Below are positions 51,115 through 62,516 of a stretch of 64,000 nt of DNA, one piece after another (within the stretch, counting starts at the first letter, position 1; each line of letters begins with the position of its first letter). The notes beneath the pieces were generated by a model. The model had not been told where the DNA came from. It did no database searches and saw nothing but the letters and a program-made list of their open reading frames with translations. The stretch is from Okapia johnstoni (Eukaryota > Chordata > Mammalia > Artiodactyla > Giraffidae). Where the stretch lies: NCBI GenBank assembly GCA_024291935.2, contig CM044306.1, forward strand, positions 25,131,501 through 25,195,500. The letters are read 5' to 3'. A program made the translations under genes and the position numbers.

Positions 51115-51253
51115 GGGCTTCCCTTGTGGCTCAGCTGGTAAAGAATCCGCCTGCAATGTGGGAGACCTGGGTTCGATCCCTGGGTTGGAAAGATCCCCTG
51201 GAGAAGGGAAAGGCTACCCACTCCAGTATTCTGGCCTAGAGAATTCCATAGAC
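51115..51253 (+). mobile_element. Bov-tA SINE, 3'-truncated
   Basis: GGGGCTTCCCTTGTGGCTCA, GGTTCGATCCC and CCACTCCAGTATTCTGGCCT. The Bov-A part ends early, at GAATTCCATAGAC. Confidence 0.85.
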
Positions 51254-51299
51254 ATATAACAAAAATAGCAGAGTAGTAGACATATAAATAAATAGCATA

Positions 51300-51605
51300 A
51301 TGCATAATCAATTATATAGCGTGCTAGAGAGTGATGAGTGCTGTGGAAAAAATAAGACAAGGTGAGGGGGAAGGGTGTGGGGGGCAGAGTGGATACAGCT
51401 GTAACTTGGGAGGCCAGGGTGGCTGCTTGAAGAGTTATTTGAGCAAAGACTTGAAGGGGGCAATTAAGTAAGCTTTGCTGATGTCAAGGAAATGCCTAAA
51501 GAGAGGGAACAAGAGGTGCCAAAGCCCTGAAGTAGGAGCAGGTCTAGAGTGTTGGAGGAACATTGACAAGGCCAGGGTGGCTGCGTGGAGGGCATCATCA
51601 GAAAA
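51300..51605 (+). repeat. L2-like remnant, next to a CHR SINE
   Basis: GTGATGAGTGCTGTGGAAAA, GGAGGCCAGGGTGGCTGCTT and AGCAAAGACTTGAAGGGGG follow the L2 3' end. Confidence 0.5.
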
Positions 51606-51611
51606 CAAAAG

Positions 51612-51740
51612 GACTCTGGAATTCCTTGGCAGCCCAGTGGTTCGAACTCTGCACTCCCAATGCAGGGAGCACAAGTTTGATCCCTGATTGGGGAGCTAAG
51701 GTCTCGTATGCTGCACAGCAAGCCCCCCCCAAAAAAAAGA
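51612..51740 (+). mobile_element. CHR-type SINE
   Basis: TCTGGAATTCCTTGGCAGCC, CCAATGCAGGGAGCACAAGT and GGGGAGCTAAGGTCTCGTAT, ending in an A-rich tail. Confidence 0.8.
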
Positions 51741-52017
51741 GAGGGAAGAAAGCAAGACTGAACTAGTTTCTCAGTCTCAGTGAATTCAAAGTCTTGCTAC
51801 TACCTTCACCTTTGATGTGGTTTATCACACACATCATCTGTGACATAGGGTCTGGGCCAGCTGTCCTAGGCAACATAGCCCATTGTTATCCTGGGTCAGT
51901 CTACTACATTCTGACGGGTTTAACCTCAAGGAAACAAACAAACCCTTCTCTCTGTAAATTGGGAAAGAAAATGAAAATGGGCCAGAAAATGAAAATTGTG
52001 TCACCCAAGAGACACAT

Positions 52018-52243
52018 GGGCTTCCCAGGTGACGCTAGTAGTAAAGAATCCCCCTGCCGGTGCGGGAGACATAAGAGATGTGGTTTCGATCCCTGGATCG
52101 GGAAGATCCCCTGGAGGAGGGCATGGCAACTCACTCCAGTATTCTTGCCCGGAGAATCCCATGGAAAGAGGAGCCTGGTGGGCTATGGTCCATGGGGTCG
52201 CAAAGAGGTGGACACTTCTGAAGTGACTTAGCATGCACGCACA
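52018..52243 (+). mobile_element. Bov-tA2 SINE
   Basis: GGGCTTCCCAGGTGACGCTA, GGAGACATAAGAGATGTGG and GGGGTCGCAAAGAGGTGGAC. GACACAT copies at both ends are the likely target-site duplication. It is close to consensus, so fairly young. Confidence 0.88.
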
Positions 52244-52254
52244 AGGGACACATA

Positions 52255-53575
52255 GGGTTGTATGAGAAGGGTCTCGGTTCTGCCACTTAATAAGCTGAGG
52301 GACAGTGGTCCCCATGCAGACTTCACTGAATCTGCTTCCACATATGTAAAATGGGGTGATAACCCCCACAATTATGAGGTTAGAATGCAAAAATAAACCC
52401 CCTGCTCCTAGCCCCAGCCTGGCATTCAGGCCAGCTCAGCACGTGTCCACACCCTCCTCTGCAGGTCCTCAATGACATGCAGATCAGGTGCCAGGTAAGA
52501 TCCCTGCAGGGCTTCTATTTTTAATCCTGAATTCTTCCACTTAGAATAATGCTTTATATCTTCCTGGGGGAAAAAAAAAGCTGGAGCCTAACCCTAAACA
52601 AATAAAACATGTGAATTAGAACTGGCACAGTTCTCCTTGTAACCGAGAGGATGAGGGCAAATGCCCACTTGACTCCCTGTTGCCGGCCGCTGCCCTCTGG
52701 GACTCCTTGTCCTCTGCTGCCATCACCTGGAAGAAAGAGGGACTGTAGAGACACGGAGGGACTCGGAGAGGGCAACAGTAGGGACCCTTGCTGGTGGTGT
52801 ACCCCATACACCAGCAGTGCATCTTACATGAAGAGGGGTATGGTGTCGCTTGAAAAGCTAGTCTCTAAGCCAATTTCATCACCCAGAGAGGGCTCAGTGT
52901 GAAGGGAGGGGGTCCTAACAATGACAGATCTAGTCCACCTGCTTCCTCAAAAGAGAAAACAAAGACCAGGCCAGATGTGTGTTTTTCCCAAGGCTGAACT
53001 ATAAATTGGGGGCAGAGTCAGGATTTGAACCCTGAGCCCTGAACTCTACATCCAGGGTTACTTCACAGTCTGGCTGCTCAGGGTATATAGTCCTTGGACC
53101 AGCTGCCTCTGTATCACCTGGAGCTTGTTAGAAAAATGTAGGATCTCAGGCACCAACAGAAACCTACTGAATCAAGCTCAGCATTTTAACAGATCCTACA
53201 GCCAACTGGCGTGTATGTCAGAGCATGACTTTGAACACACTGCCTTACAACTCTCCTAGGAGGGTATATTAAGATGCTTCTATATCCCTAAATGGAAATC
53301 ACATTGTTTTTCCCTACTTATAAAGGTTTTACATACTCCTGTAATGAAATTCAGATAATATAGGAAAATTTAAAGTGGAAAGAAATAAACATTGTGGTGT
53401 ATAAATATCCTTCTAAACATCTACCATGTACACACATACACAGTTTTACAAAAATCAGATTGTATTCTAAATACTATCTTTGGTTTTTGCTTCAGATTCT
53501 TTAGTATGATTTCTCTTTTGAAAGAGTGCCTGCTCAAGGAATATTTGCAAAATGAAAAAATGGAGTAAAACAATA
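52255..53575. other. Gene-free stretch
   Basis: MIR-like text lies near 52.26-52.39 kb and 52.9-53.06 kb (CTTCCACATATGTAAAATGG; TCAGGATTTGAACCCTGAGC). No gene is recognised. Confidence 0.4.
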
Positions 53576-53579
53576 GTTA

Positions 53580-53770
53580 TTGGTGTATTAGTTATCCATT
53601 GCTACATTAAAAATCACCCCCAAAATTAACAGCTGAAAACAATAAATATTGATTATGTCAGGGTATTTCTGACGGCCAGGGTCTGGGAGTGGCTTGGAGG
53701 GGTGATGCTGGCTCTCGGGCTTCCAGGGCATCGATGTCCAGCTGCAGATAAACCCAGTCACCTATAAACT
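53580..53770 (-). repeat. Possible old LTR-like remnant
   Basis: GTATTAGTTATCCATTGCTA and CCCCCAAAATTAACAGCTGA resemble the antisense end of an old mammalian LTR or DNA repeat. Weakly supported. Confidence 0.3.
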
Positions 53771-53869
53771 GTATCTGCTCCCACTCTAAGCCCTCACTGT
53801 CTCTCTCCTGACCACATATGATAGCCATGTGTCCTGTCAGTTCTCCCCACATCTGTCTTTACCCCCTTC

Positions 53870-54300
53870 TCAACCATTCTTTCATCTACCAGCTGGAGTG
53901 AGCTTGGAAAAGGCAAATCCAATCTTCTGGCCCCTACTTAAAACCCATCCATAGTTTCCTGTGGCTCTTAGAATAAAGTATAAAAAAATTAAATACGGAA
54001 AGGTCTACAAGGCCCAGGTGGTCTGGCCCTATGGACATCCCCAGCCTCGCCTCCGGCCTTGTCCCCTTGCTGTCTGTGGTCTAGCCACACCATCTCTCTC
54101 CCAGCTCCTGCTGTGTGCCAAGCTTTGTCCCACTTGTTATTCTCCCAGATGTGGTTCCCTCTGAGCCGCCTTCCATCCAGGCCCATTTACCACCACACTC
54201 ACAAGAGTGCCGTGCACACACAGGCCGCTGACCAGCCGCTACTCCATCCCTCAGTGCCCAGAAAATGGTCAGCCCTCAATAAATATTGGCTGAACTTTTA
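53870..54300 (+). repeat. L2 3' end
   Basis: AAAACCCATCCATAGTTTCC, GAATAAAGTATAAAAAAATT, GTCTACAAGGCCCAGGTGGT, CTGTGTGCCAAGCTTTGTCC and CTCAATAAATATTGGCTGAA follow the L2 consensus in order over 400 bp. Confidence 0.75.
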
Positions 54301-56685
54301 TATCTCTGTTATCTTTTATGCCTGAGACTAGTGGCAGATATTTCTCCCAGGTTGTGATTGCCTTTAACTTTGCCTGTTGTTTCTTTAACCTTCAGAAGTT
54401 TTACAGTTTAATGCAGTCAAATCAGTTAGTCTCTCTTCAGGGATTTTTTTTTGTCATTTAATGCACAAAAATTCCAGAGTTTTGTAAGAGTAGGTGCCTG
54501 AGCTAGGGCCCAAATCTGAGGAATTCAGACTAGGAGGAACAGGAGCTGATGACACTGATGGAAACAGGCTACGGAAGCTAAGCACATGGGTGGGGTCAGG
54601 TATATGGTGGCTGAGGAGGGTGTCAGGCATGTCCTGGGCCTGGCATTCATGCCCTACTATTTTCCTCCCGACTCTCTCCACTCCTCTAAAGGGTCAAAAC
54701 AGTATTAACACCCAACCCACATCAAGGGAAAGCAGGTCAGACCTGCCATTAGCCTGATGCTATGTTAAGCCCTGGGGAAGTGACATTTTAGGTAAGAATT
54801 AAGGGAGGGAGTAGTAGTTTATTAGATGCAGGCTCTGTGCCAGTGTGTGTGTGTGTGTGTGTGTGTGTACATCTGTGTGTACAGTACATGTGAAAACGTG
54901 CCTGGAAGAGGGTTCAGATAGAGGGAACAGTATCTGTGAAGAGCCCAAGGTGGGGTATGTTGAGGTGGCATTCGTTAAATCCTCTGCAATCACTGCTCCC
55001 TCGTTCAAAATTCACTGATGTAGCAGGAAGAGGGCATTACCAACCCAGATGTATGGCCATGTTCTTGGGGGTCTCAGCCCAACCTCAGCTTCCATAGAGG
55101 ACAAGACGACGCAGCTCTGGTCCTGCTGTGCTTCTCTGCTTCTGCCGCAAGAACCAAGGGCAAGCCATGCACATGACACAGCAGCATCCCAGGTGAAGCC
55201 CTGTCCTCGGGTCCTTGGTTCCCCAGATGGCTGTCCTGTCCTTGGCTGTGAGAAGGGGCAACCTTTAGAAAAATTCCTGTAAACTGGAGCAGTTCAGGGC
55301 CAGGTACAGCTCAGCCTTGCCCAGCCCTCAGCCCAGCAAGGTGACATTGGGAGAGGAGTCTCTCCTTCTCTTCAGGGACAAGTCAGAATATAAAGACTAT
55401 TCTCTGACTCCCAGTTGTCGGTAGGAGCCAGGCCTTGTGATTGCATGTTCCTTACAATCTTAGGTGGTAGGTGTGTTTCATCCTCACTTTAAGGATAAGA
55501 ACTGGAGTCTCAGAGAGGTTCTGGAGTTTGTCCAAGGTCATTCAGCTCCACCTGGGGAGTCCCAGGATCAGGACCCAGATTGCCTGACTCTAGAGCCCAT
55601 GAGGGGAACCAGGATGCCTTGCAGTCTCCCAGATCACGATGGAGGAAAGGTGTCCATGGTCCAAGGGTGGGCACATGTGAGGCAGCACTGCGACCTCAAT
55701 GCCTGGTACCTCGGGGAGGAGCCTGAGATCAAGGACTTTGATTCCAGAAAGGAAGAGCTTCGTAGGGATACAGGGAAGTAGCTGTGCTGATCTTTCTCAT
55801 AAAAGTACATTCTCTGCCCCATTGCAGTGCTGGGAGAGAGCTATTTTAGTAGCAGCAGAACTGTGTGGGCCCAAATGGCTTGCAGGGAGGCTGGCAAGCC
55901 ATGTATGGACAAGGCTGGGGAAACACTGAAATGGGGCTCTTGGAACAAAATGTTAGGTGTGAGGAAGGTTGATGTGGTTTGGGCTGGTGACAGCTGGCAG
56001 GAGACCATCCCCCAGAAGGACAAGGTTCCAGTGCAGGCTGTGAGGGGCATAGGCGTGCTGACAAAGAAGGGTGCGAGGCTGCCTCCCTCTGCAGCGCAAG
56101 CCCTGCTGCCTGCCTGGTGGAAGGGGCCTTGGAATGTAGACTGAAGACAAATGGGGGTAAGAGTGAGGTGAAGCCACTCATAGAGATCTAGGAACTGTGA
56201 CAAGCATCCTGGACTCATAAGCTGGTGCACTGAATGATTCCCGGAAGTGTTTGTGTATATTTACAAACGTCCCTCGCTTCCAAGTTGGAATCAAGACTTA
56301 TTTGGCAAAGAATGTTGTCTTGGGGAAGGAGACTGATTGCCCGGAGACAGGAACACGTAGGTAAATTCGTTTCTCAGAGCTCTCAAACGGCTGATTTGTC
56401 CGCGGCTCTGGTATTTTTCTAAGATAAGTAATTGAATTGTTGAAACTGTGGAAACGAGCACTTGTGTAAACTTTGGAAGAGTCTTAGTGCATAAGTCCGG
56501 GGGTTTGTGTCAGTTAAAGCTTGTGTATATATAACTAATCTTAAACGTGATAAATTTGGGGCTTACATAATTTTTGTGTGTGTGCCAAAAGATTTTCTAT
56601 GCAGAAAATACAAATGTAGTCATGCAATATAATTTTTAATTGGAAGAGACTAGAAATATGACCTGTATTAATAGATTTGTTTTAT
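54301..56685. other. Gene-free stretch with a GT microsatellite
   Basis: Includes (GT)13 at 54843-54868 and MIR-like text near 55.44-55.6 kb (GTCCAAGGTCATTCAGCTCC). Overlapping frames near 55.8-56.2 kb on both strands lack any recognisable domain. No gene is called. Confidence 0.45.
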
Positions 56686-56689
56686 TTTT

Positions 56690-57045
56690 AATTAACTAAT
56701 AAATTATTTTTAGAGCAGTTTTAGATTCATAGTAACATTCAAGGGAAAGTACAGGAAGTCCTCACATGCCCTGCTCATTCCCTACACCTGCAGTTTCCCT
56801 GTTGTTAGTATCTCACATTATCAGGTATATTTGTCACAACTGATCCAAAAATTGATGCATCATTATTCACTGAAGGGGTCACATTATTTACATTAGGGTT
56901 CACTCTTTTTGTCATACATTCTATGGGTTTTGATGAATGGATAAAGACATGGATCCAACATTATGTCCTACACAGAATAATTTCACTGCAGTAAAAATCT
57001 GTGCTCCGCCTATTGTACATAGATTTTTAAACGGAAGATTTTAGA
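56690..57045 (-). repeat. Old L1 3' fragment, minus strand
   Basis: GAGCAGTTTTAGATTCATAG, AGAAGTCCTCACATGCCCTG-like text (here GGAAGTCC) and GGTTTTGATGAATGGATAAA match the antisense 3' UTR of old L1M elements. Confidence 0.55.
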
Positions 57046-58600
57046 TTTAAGATATTTTCTCCTCCACTTTCTCCTAGAAAGTAGAAATTATAGTATCCCC
57101 TACCACACCATGTCCTCCCCCTCCCCATTCTATTAATAGGAAGCAGGGCAAATTGATTCCTCACAGAGGACCTCAGAAGAGGTGGCCAGGATATGCTCAA
57201 CCCCTCAATTCCATATGGCCACTTGGTGGACCCTGAGCATGAATACCCTCTGACATTGTAACAGAAGACAGTCACCCACAGTTTCAGCTCAGGGGCTCCT
57301 GGGCGGATTCCACTCAGTTCATCCACATGCTGGTGTCGCTTTCAGTTGAAAGCCACAGAAATCCAACCCAAACTACCTTTAGCAGAGAAAAAAGTTAGGA
57401 ACCACACTGCGGCCTGGATTTAGAGCTGTCCTCTACCAGGTAAGTTCTCTGTGGTGTCTGGCATTTAGGGATGCCTTTCCCAGCAGCGCCTTGATTTTGC
57501 TGAGGTGATGACGCCTTTCAGCTTTCATGATCTGAGTGGTTTGTCTTAATCTAGGAGAGCTGCATGCTCTCCAGCTGGGTTTGCCTCCAGGCAGCAAAGT
57601 CAGGTTCTCAAGTCCCTCCTTCCTTCTGTACATGTTCTAGTTGAAACTGCAGTTCCCTCACCTCATCTCTGTTCAGTGGCAGTTGGGTTGTCTTGCAGGG
57701 AGGGGCTGGCTCGGTGTGCTATCTCTAAGAGCCCTGGTGGATTTTGACCTAACAGCCTCCTACTTGCCCCAGAGAAACATTTAACTGCCCCTGTTAAGCC
57801 GAACAAGCAGGGCTCCTAACAAACAGTCATTCTCAAGCAGCTTAACTGTGGTTTCCCACTGCCTTTCAATCCTCCCACACTAGCTCTTCCCACCCTGGCT
57901 GAAAACCAACTCTGACAACTCTGGTCATCCTTTCTTCAGTCCCTTCAAGTCACAAAAAAGGTCACTTTAGCTATTAAAAGGTCAACTTCCAAAAAATAGT
58001 GGAAACACCAATCTTTCTTTTAAGGAGACTTCTCTGTGGGAGTGAAAGCTGTGTCTGGAGAGAGGCAGGGCCATTGGCTTCTGCTGCTTCAAGAAAAGAC
58101 TTGCTGCCCCACCTGCTGGGCACCCCGTCATCTCCCCAGGGTTTGTCTTCCTGCCCAGTGTGGCCTCACCAGGAGCAGCCCCCACAGCAGATGTCTATTG
58201 ACGTGGGAGTTGAAGGACTGGGCATGGGCTCGCCAAGAGGGACCGCACCTACCTGGTCCCTCTGCCCACCCTTGCTCCCTCCCCTGCCCTTATTCATTTG
58301 TAGGCCAAAGTCCACCACAACCTCTGCTTCCACCCTGAAAAGCCTTTCCCCCTCTTCTTCTCTGCTAACTGAGATTTCCTTTCCAACCCCTCCAAGGGGT
58401 GGAGCTCAAGGTGACCCCCAAACCTGGGTTGTGCCTCAAGATGACCTCCTTAACCTTCTCACTGGGACTTACAAGGGTTTTTTTTTGTGGTTGGGGCCCA
58501 ATACCCTTCCCATCTAGGGGAATCTCCCACCTTAGTGGAGGGTCTGTCTCCCCAGCCTCACCCACACAACCTGCTGATAAGACAAAACTGAACTTGCTGC
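57046..58600. other. Gene-free stretch
   Basis: Unique-looking sequence of mixed base composition. The 172-codon frame at 57999-58517 has no recognisable domain or splice context. No gene is called. Confidence 0.4.
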
Positions 58601-58604
58601 TTCA

Positions 58605-58783
58605 CCATGACCTGGTCAGTCACCACCTTCCACAAAACTATTGGAACCAATAAATTCAGCAAGGTAGCGGGAAATAAGATTAATATACAGATATCTGTTG
58701 CACTTATTTATACTAACAGTGAGATATTAGAAAGAGAAAGTAAAAAACAATCCCATTTAAAATCCCATCAAAAAACAAAGACT
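58605..58783 (+). repeat. L1 ORF2 fragment, plus strand
   Basis: It encodes a piece of L1 ORF2 (NKINIQISVALIYTNSEI). The next L1 text starts at about 59497, so part of the L1 is deleted or was replaced by the inserted pseudogene. Confidence 0.65.
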
Positions 58784-58786
58784 TCT

Positions 58787-59480
58787 CTGGTGGTCAGGAA
58801 GCTTGCTGAAAGTATCATGCATCTTAGGCTTCAGAGGTTCTGATCAAGAAGATCCTATGAATCCTGGGTCCAGATCTGAATAAGGCTGGCAAGTTCCTCC
58901 CTTGCTGACCCACAATGAGAATATGGTGGCCAAAGCTGATGATGTCCACAGTCAAGTTCCAGATGAAGAGGGTGCTGTGTCTAGCAGTGGTTATTGGCCA
59001 TGTGAAGATGACAGATGATGAGCTTGTGTACAACATTCACGTAGCTGTCAACTCACTGGTGTCATTGCTCAAGAGAAATTGGCAGAACCTCTGGGCTTTA
59101 TACATTAAGAGCACCATGGAATTTTCCTGGTCATCCACTGGTTAAAAATCCTCCTGCCAAGGCAGGGGACATGGGTTCAATCCCTGGCCCGGGAAGATTC
59201 CACATGCCACAGGCCAACTAAGCCTGTGCACACAGCTACTGAGCCCACACTCTAGAGACTGCATATTGCGTCAAGAAAAGCCACTTCAGTGAGAAGCCTA
59301 AGCCCAACTAGAGAGCAGCACCCACTCACTGCAACTAGAGAAAGTCTGTGTGCTGCAATGAAGACCCAGCACAGCCAAAAATAGATAAACACATTAATTA
59401 ATCAATTAAAGAAAGAAGACCACAAGCAAGCCCCAGCACCTATACTAAGGCACAACTCAATAAACCATACTCCCTACATT
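58787..59480 (+). pseudogene. RPL10A: RPL10A processed pseudogene, 5'-truncated and split by a SINE
   Basis: RPL10A encodes 60S ribosomal protein uL1 (about 217 residues). The copy starts around residue 98 (VRKLAESI for VKKLAKKY). It continues through the text for [11 protein letters not shown] in another frame, then an open piece with [20 protein letters not shown]. The parent is recognised with no introns. A CHR SINE interrupts it just after the ATGG of that last piece. The remaining coding tail and 3' UTR resume at 59426 (GCAAGCCCCAGCACCTATAC), with AATAAA at 59459-59464 and a short A-run at 59483. Frameshifts and truncation rule out function. The missing introns and A-tail show L1-driven retrocopying. 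Confidence 0.9.
59118..59425 (+). mobile_element. CHR-type SINE in the RPL10A pseudogene
   Basis: GGAATTTTCCTGGTCATCCA, GGGTTCAATCCCTGGCCCGG, CACATGCCACAGGCCAACTA and TGAGCCCACACTCTAGAG; a longer CHR form, with an A-rich 3' end near 59390-59420. It is younger than the pseudogene it interrupts. Confidence 0.85.
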
Positions 59481-59496
59481 ACCAAAAAAAAACACC

Positions 59497-60885
59497 AACC
59501 TATGGAATGAAAGAAAATATTTGCAAATAATGCAACTGACAAGGGATTAATTTCCAAAATATACAAACAGCTCATATAGCTCAATATCAGAAACACAAAC
59601 AACCCAATCAAAAAATGATCAGAAGACATAAATAGATACTTCTCCAAAGAAGACATACACCTAGTCAACAGGCATATGAAAAGATGCTCAACTTTGTTTA
59701 TTATTAGGAAATTAAACCCACAATGAGGTATCACCTCACACCATTCTGACCATTATCAAAGTCTACAAGAAATAAATGCTGGAGAGGGTGTGGAGAAAAG
59801 AGAACCCTCCTACACTATTTGTGGGAATGTAAATTGATATAGCCACTGTGGAGAATAGTATGGAGGTTCCTTAAAAGACTAAAATTAGAGTTACCATATG
59901 ATCCAGCAATCCCACTCCTAGGTCTATACCTGGAAAATAAAAAAACTCTAATTCAAAAATACATAAACCCCAGTGTTCATAGTGGCACTATTTACAACAG
60001 CCAAGACATGGAAACAGCCCAAGTGCCCATCAACAGTTTATTTGTTTAAGAAGATATGGTATATATATATATTAATATATATATGATAGAATATTACTCA
60101 GCCATAGAAAAGGATGAAATGTTACCATTTGCAGCAACATAGATGGACCCTAGAGAATATCTTACTAAGTGATAACAGAGAAAGACAAATATTATATGAT
60201 ATCATTTATATGTGGAATTTAATACAAATTAATCAGTATACAAAATATAAACAGACTCACAGACATCAAACAAACTTATGTTTACCAAAGGGGAAGGGAG
60301 GGGGGAGGGATAAATTAGGAGTATGAGATAAACAGATACAAATTACTACACATAAAATAGATAAGCAACAGGATTTACTGTATAGCTCAAAGAACTGTCC
60401 TTTCAAACTGTGGTGCTGGCAAAAACTCTTGAGAATCCTTTGGACTATAAGGAGATAAAACCAGTCAATCCTAAACCAAATCAACCCTGAATACTCATTG
60501 GAAGGACTGATGCTGAAACTGAAGCGCCAATATTTTGGTCACCTGATGCAACAGCCAACTCATTGGAAAAGACCCTGATGCTAGGAAAGATTGAAGGCAG
60601 AAGGAGAAGAGGGCAACAGAGGATGAGATGGCTGGATGGCATCACTGATTCAATAGATATGAACTTGGGCAGACTCTGGGAGATGGTGGGGGAGAGGGAG
60701 GCCTGGCGTGCTGCAGTCCATGGAGTTGTAAAGATTGGACATGACTTGGGACTGAACAACAACAGCAAAGAACTATATTCAATATCTTATAGTAACCAAA
60801 TGTGTATATACATATACACATACATTTGAATCATTTTGCTGCCTACTTGAAATTAGCACAATATTGTACTTCAAAAAAATTCACT
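59497..60885 (+). mobile_element. L1 3' part, plus strand, split by a BovB
   Basis: TATGGAATGAAAGAAAATAT, GACAAGGGATTAATTTCCAA, TGGAGAGGGTGTGGAGAAAA and ATGATCCAGCAATCCCACTC follow the end of L1 ORF2, then the 3' UTR. It continues after the BovB at 60397-60766 with GAACTATATTCAATATCTTA. The frame is broken. Confidence 0.85.
60397..60766 (+). mobile_element. BovB 3' fragment, plus strand
   Basis: It runs from CCTTTCAAACTGTGGTGCTG through CATTGGAAGGACTGATGCTG and CATTGGAAAAGACCCTGATG to GACTGAACAACAACAG. CAAAGAACT copies on both sides (about 60388 and 60767) are the target-site duplication. Confidence 0.88.
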
Positions 60886-61884
60886 TGCAAGACTATTTGC
60901 TATGGCAGGAATGGGGGTGGGGCATGGCAGGCAGTGGTAAATTACAAAGGGAAAAGTAGACAAAAGAGAATAAACAGATGATTAAGAACAGAAAAGGGAG
61001 CTGGCATGATATAATGATCATAGTACATGCCATGAACGGCAGTATATGATTAACTCAAATTTCTGCACCTAAAGTTTAAAAATGGGGGAAAATAAAAGCA
61101 AAGGAGGGAGGAAGGAGGCGAGGAAGGAAGAAAGCCGGTCTAGGAAGGGAAGTGTATGAATAGCGGCTGCCCAAGGGTGCCCAGCCTCTAGTCCAGAGAG
61201 ACCAAGCCCATATGGGGAAGTCATTGTCTCAGGGAGTTTCTCAGAACCTTCTTCACATTTTTATGAAAATGAGAGACATGTCAAGAGATTGTACAAGGTC
61301 CTCATTTCCCAAAAGGATTCCAGAATTTTAAGGCCACTAAACTTGACACCTTTGATTTGGGGATGAATTCAAGTCCAAAGACCCAAATGGAACCCTGACT
61401 TTGCATCCAGCCAGGCGTGAATCATCCAACAGATGGTGGGTGCACATTTAGAAATGAGCCTGGTGCACCCTTGGAGCTACCAAGGCTCCTAAGATGAGCC
61501 CTGCCAAGCTAAGCTGCCATCTTCCGGGAGTGGCTGGGGGACCAGGCAATGTTTGAGTTCAAGTTTTCTGGCTGCAGGGAGATGTGATTCTGCAAATTCA
61601 AGTAATATTGGAGGAAGGGGCATTATGTGGCTACCTCCAGGAAATGAAAGCAGATACTGGGGTCTAGCTCGGCTTCTCTTCCCCTTCCTGGGTCCCTCAT
61701 AGTCTTCCCAAGCACCTTCTTGTTGTCTCTCTGCTTCTCACCTTTGACCTTTTCAAAGACAGAGGCTTTCATTGGATTGTTCAGTTACCATCCACAATAT
61801 GGTGACTTCTGACTGAATCAGCTTTTGGCTCAGTCATTGTTGGCTCATCCAGGCAGTCTTGTTGAATCACAAGGCTATTTTCTT
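60886..61884. other. Gene-free stretch
   Basis: Contains a purine-rich patch near 61.09-61.15 kb (GGAGGAAGGAGGCGAGGAAG). I see no gene. Confidence 0.4.
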
Positions 61885-62177
61885 TTTTTAATATTATTTA
61901 TTATTTCTGGCTACACTAGGTCTTCGTTTCTATGAGAGGGCTTTCTTTAGTTGCGGAGAGTGGCAGCTACCCTCTAGTTGCAGTGCATGGGCTTCTCATT
62001 GCGGTGGCTTCTTTTGCTGCAGAGCACAGGCTCTAGGGTGAGCGGTCTCCATAGTTGTGACACATGGGCTTAGTTGCTCCATGCATGTGGAATCTTCCCA
62101 GACCATGGATCAAACTTGTGTCCCAGGCATTGCAAGGTGGATTCTTAACCACTGGACCACCAGGCCTTGTGGTGGTC
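61885..62177 (-). mobile_element. CHR-type SINE, minus strand, near full length
   Basis: TTTTTTTAATATTATTTATT, TCTGGCTACACTAGGTCTTC, TGCAGTGCATGGGCTTCTCA, TTGCTGCAGAGCACAGGCTC and TTAACCACTGGACCACCAGG. ATTTTCTT on both sides may be the target-site duplication. Confidence 0.8.
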
Positions 62178-62516
62178 ATTTTCTTATGCATGGATGCCTG
62201 GCACTGCCCAGGAGATATATGATAGAAATAGAGGTTCTTAATTTACTAAGTATATCTCTGTATTGGTCCTGTGCCAGATGCTTGGACACGACATAACTGG
62301 TGTTGCCCAGGCCATACCCTTCTGGAGCTCCAGTTAGTATGAGATGAATGCAAACCCTTGCCCCATGGCTCTGCCCCAAGTCATCCATGCGTCATCACTT
62401 CCTGCCTCAAGGCCATGTCTCAGAGGGGAAGGGTCACGAGCACATATACCTCCTGGTCCCCACCTGGGGACAGACCTTCAGGGGGTCAGACCCTTCCACT
62501 TTAAAACCCTCTGGGA

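Noticed and set aside
55827..56230. Overlapping 105- to 131-codon frames on both strands
   Set aside because: Frames overlap on both strands in repeat-poor DNA without any recognisable domain, splice sites or promoter.
58915..59145. 76-codon frame with ribosomal protein text as a functional gene
   Set aside because: It covers only part of RPL10A, starts mid-protein, has frameshifts upstream and runs into a SINE, so it is a pseudogene piece.
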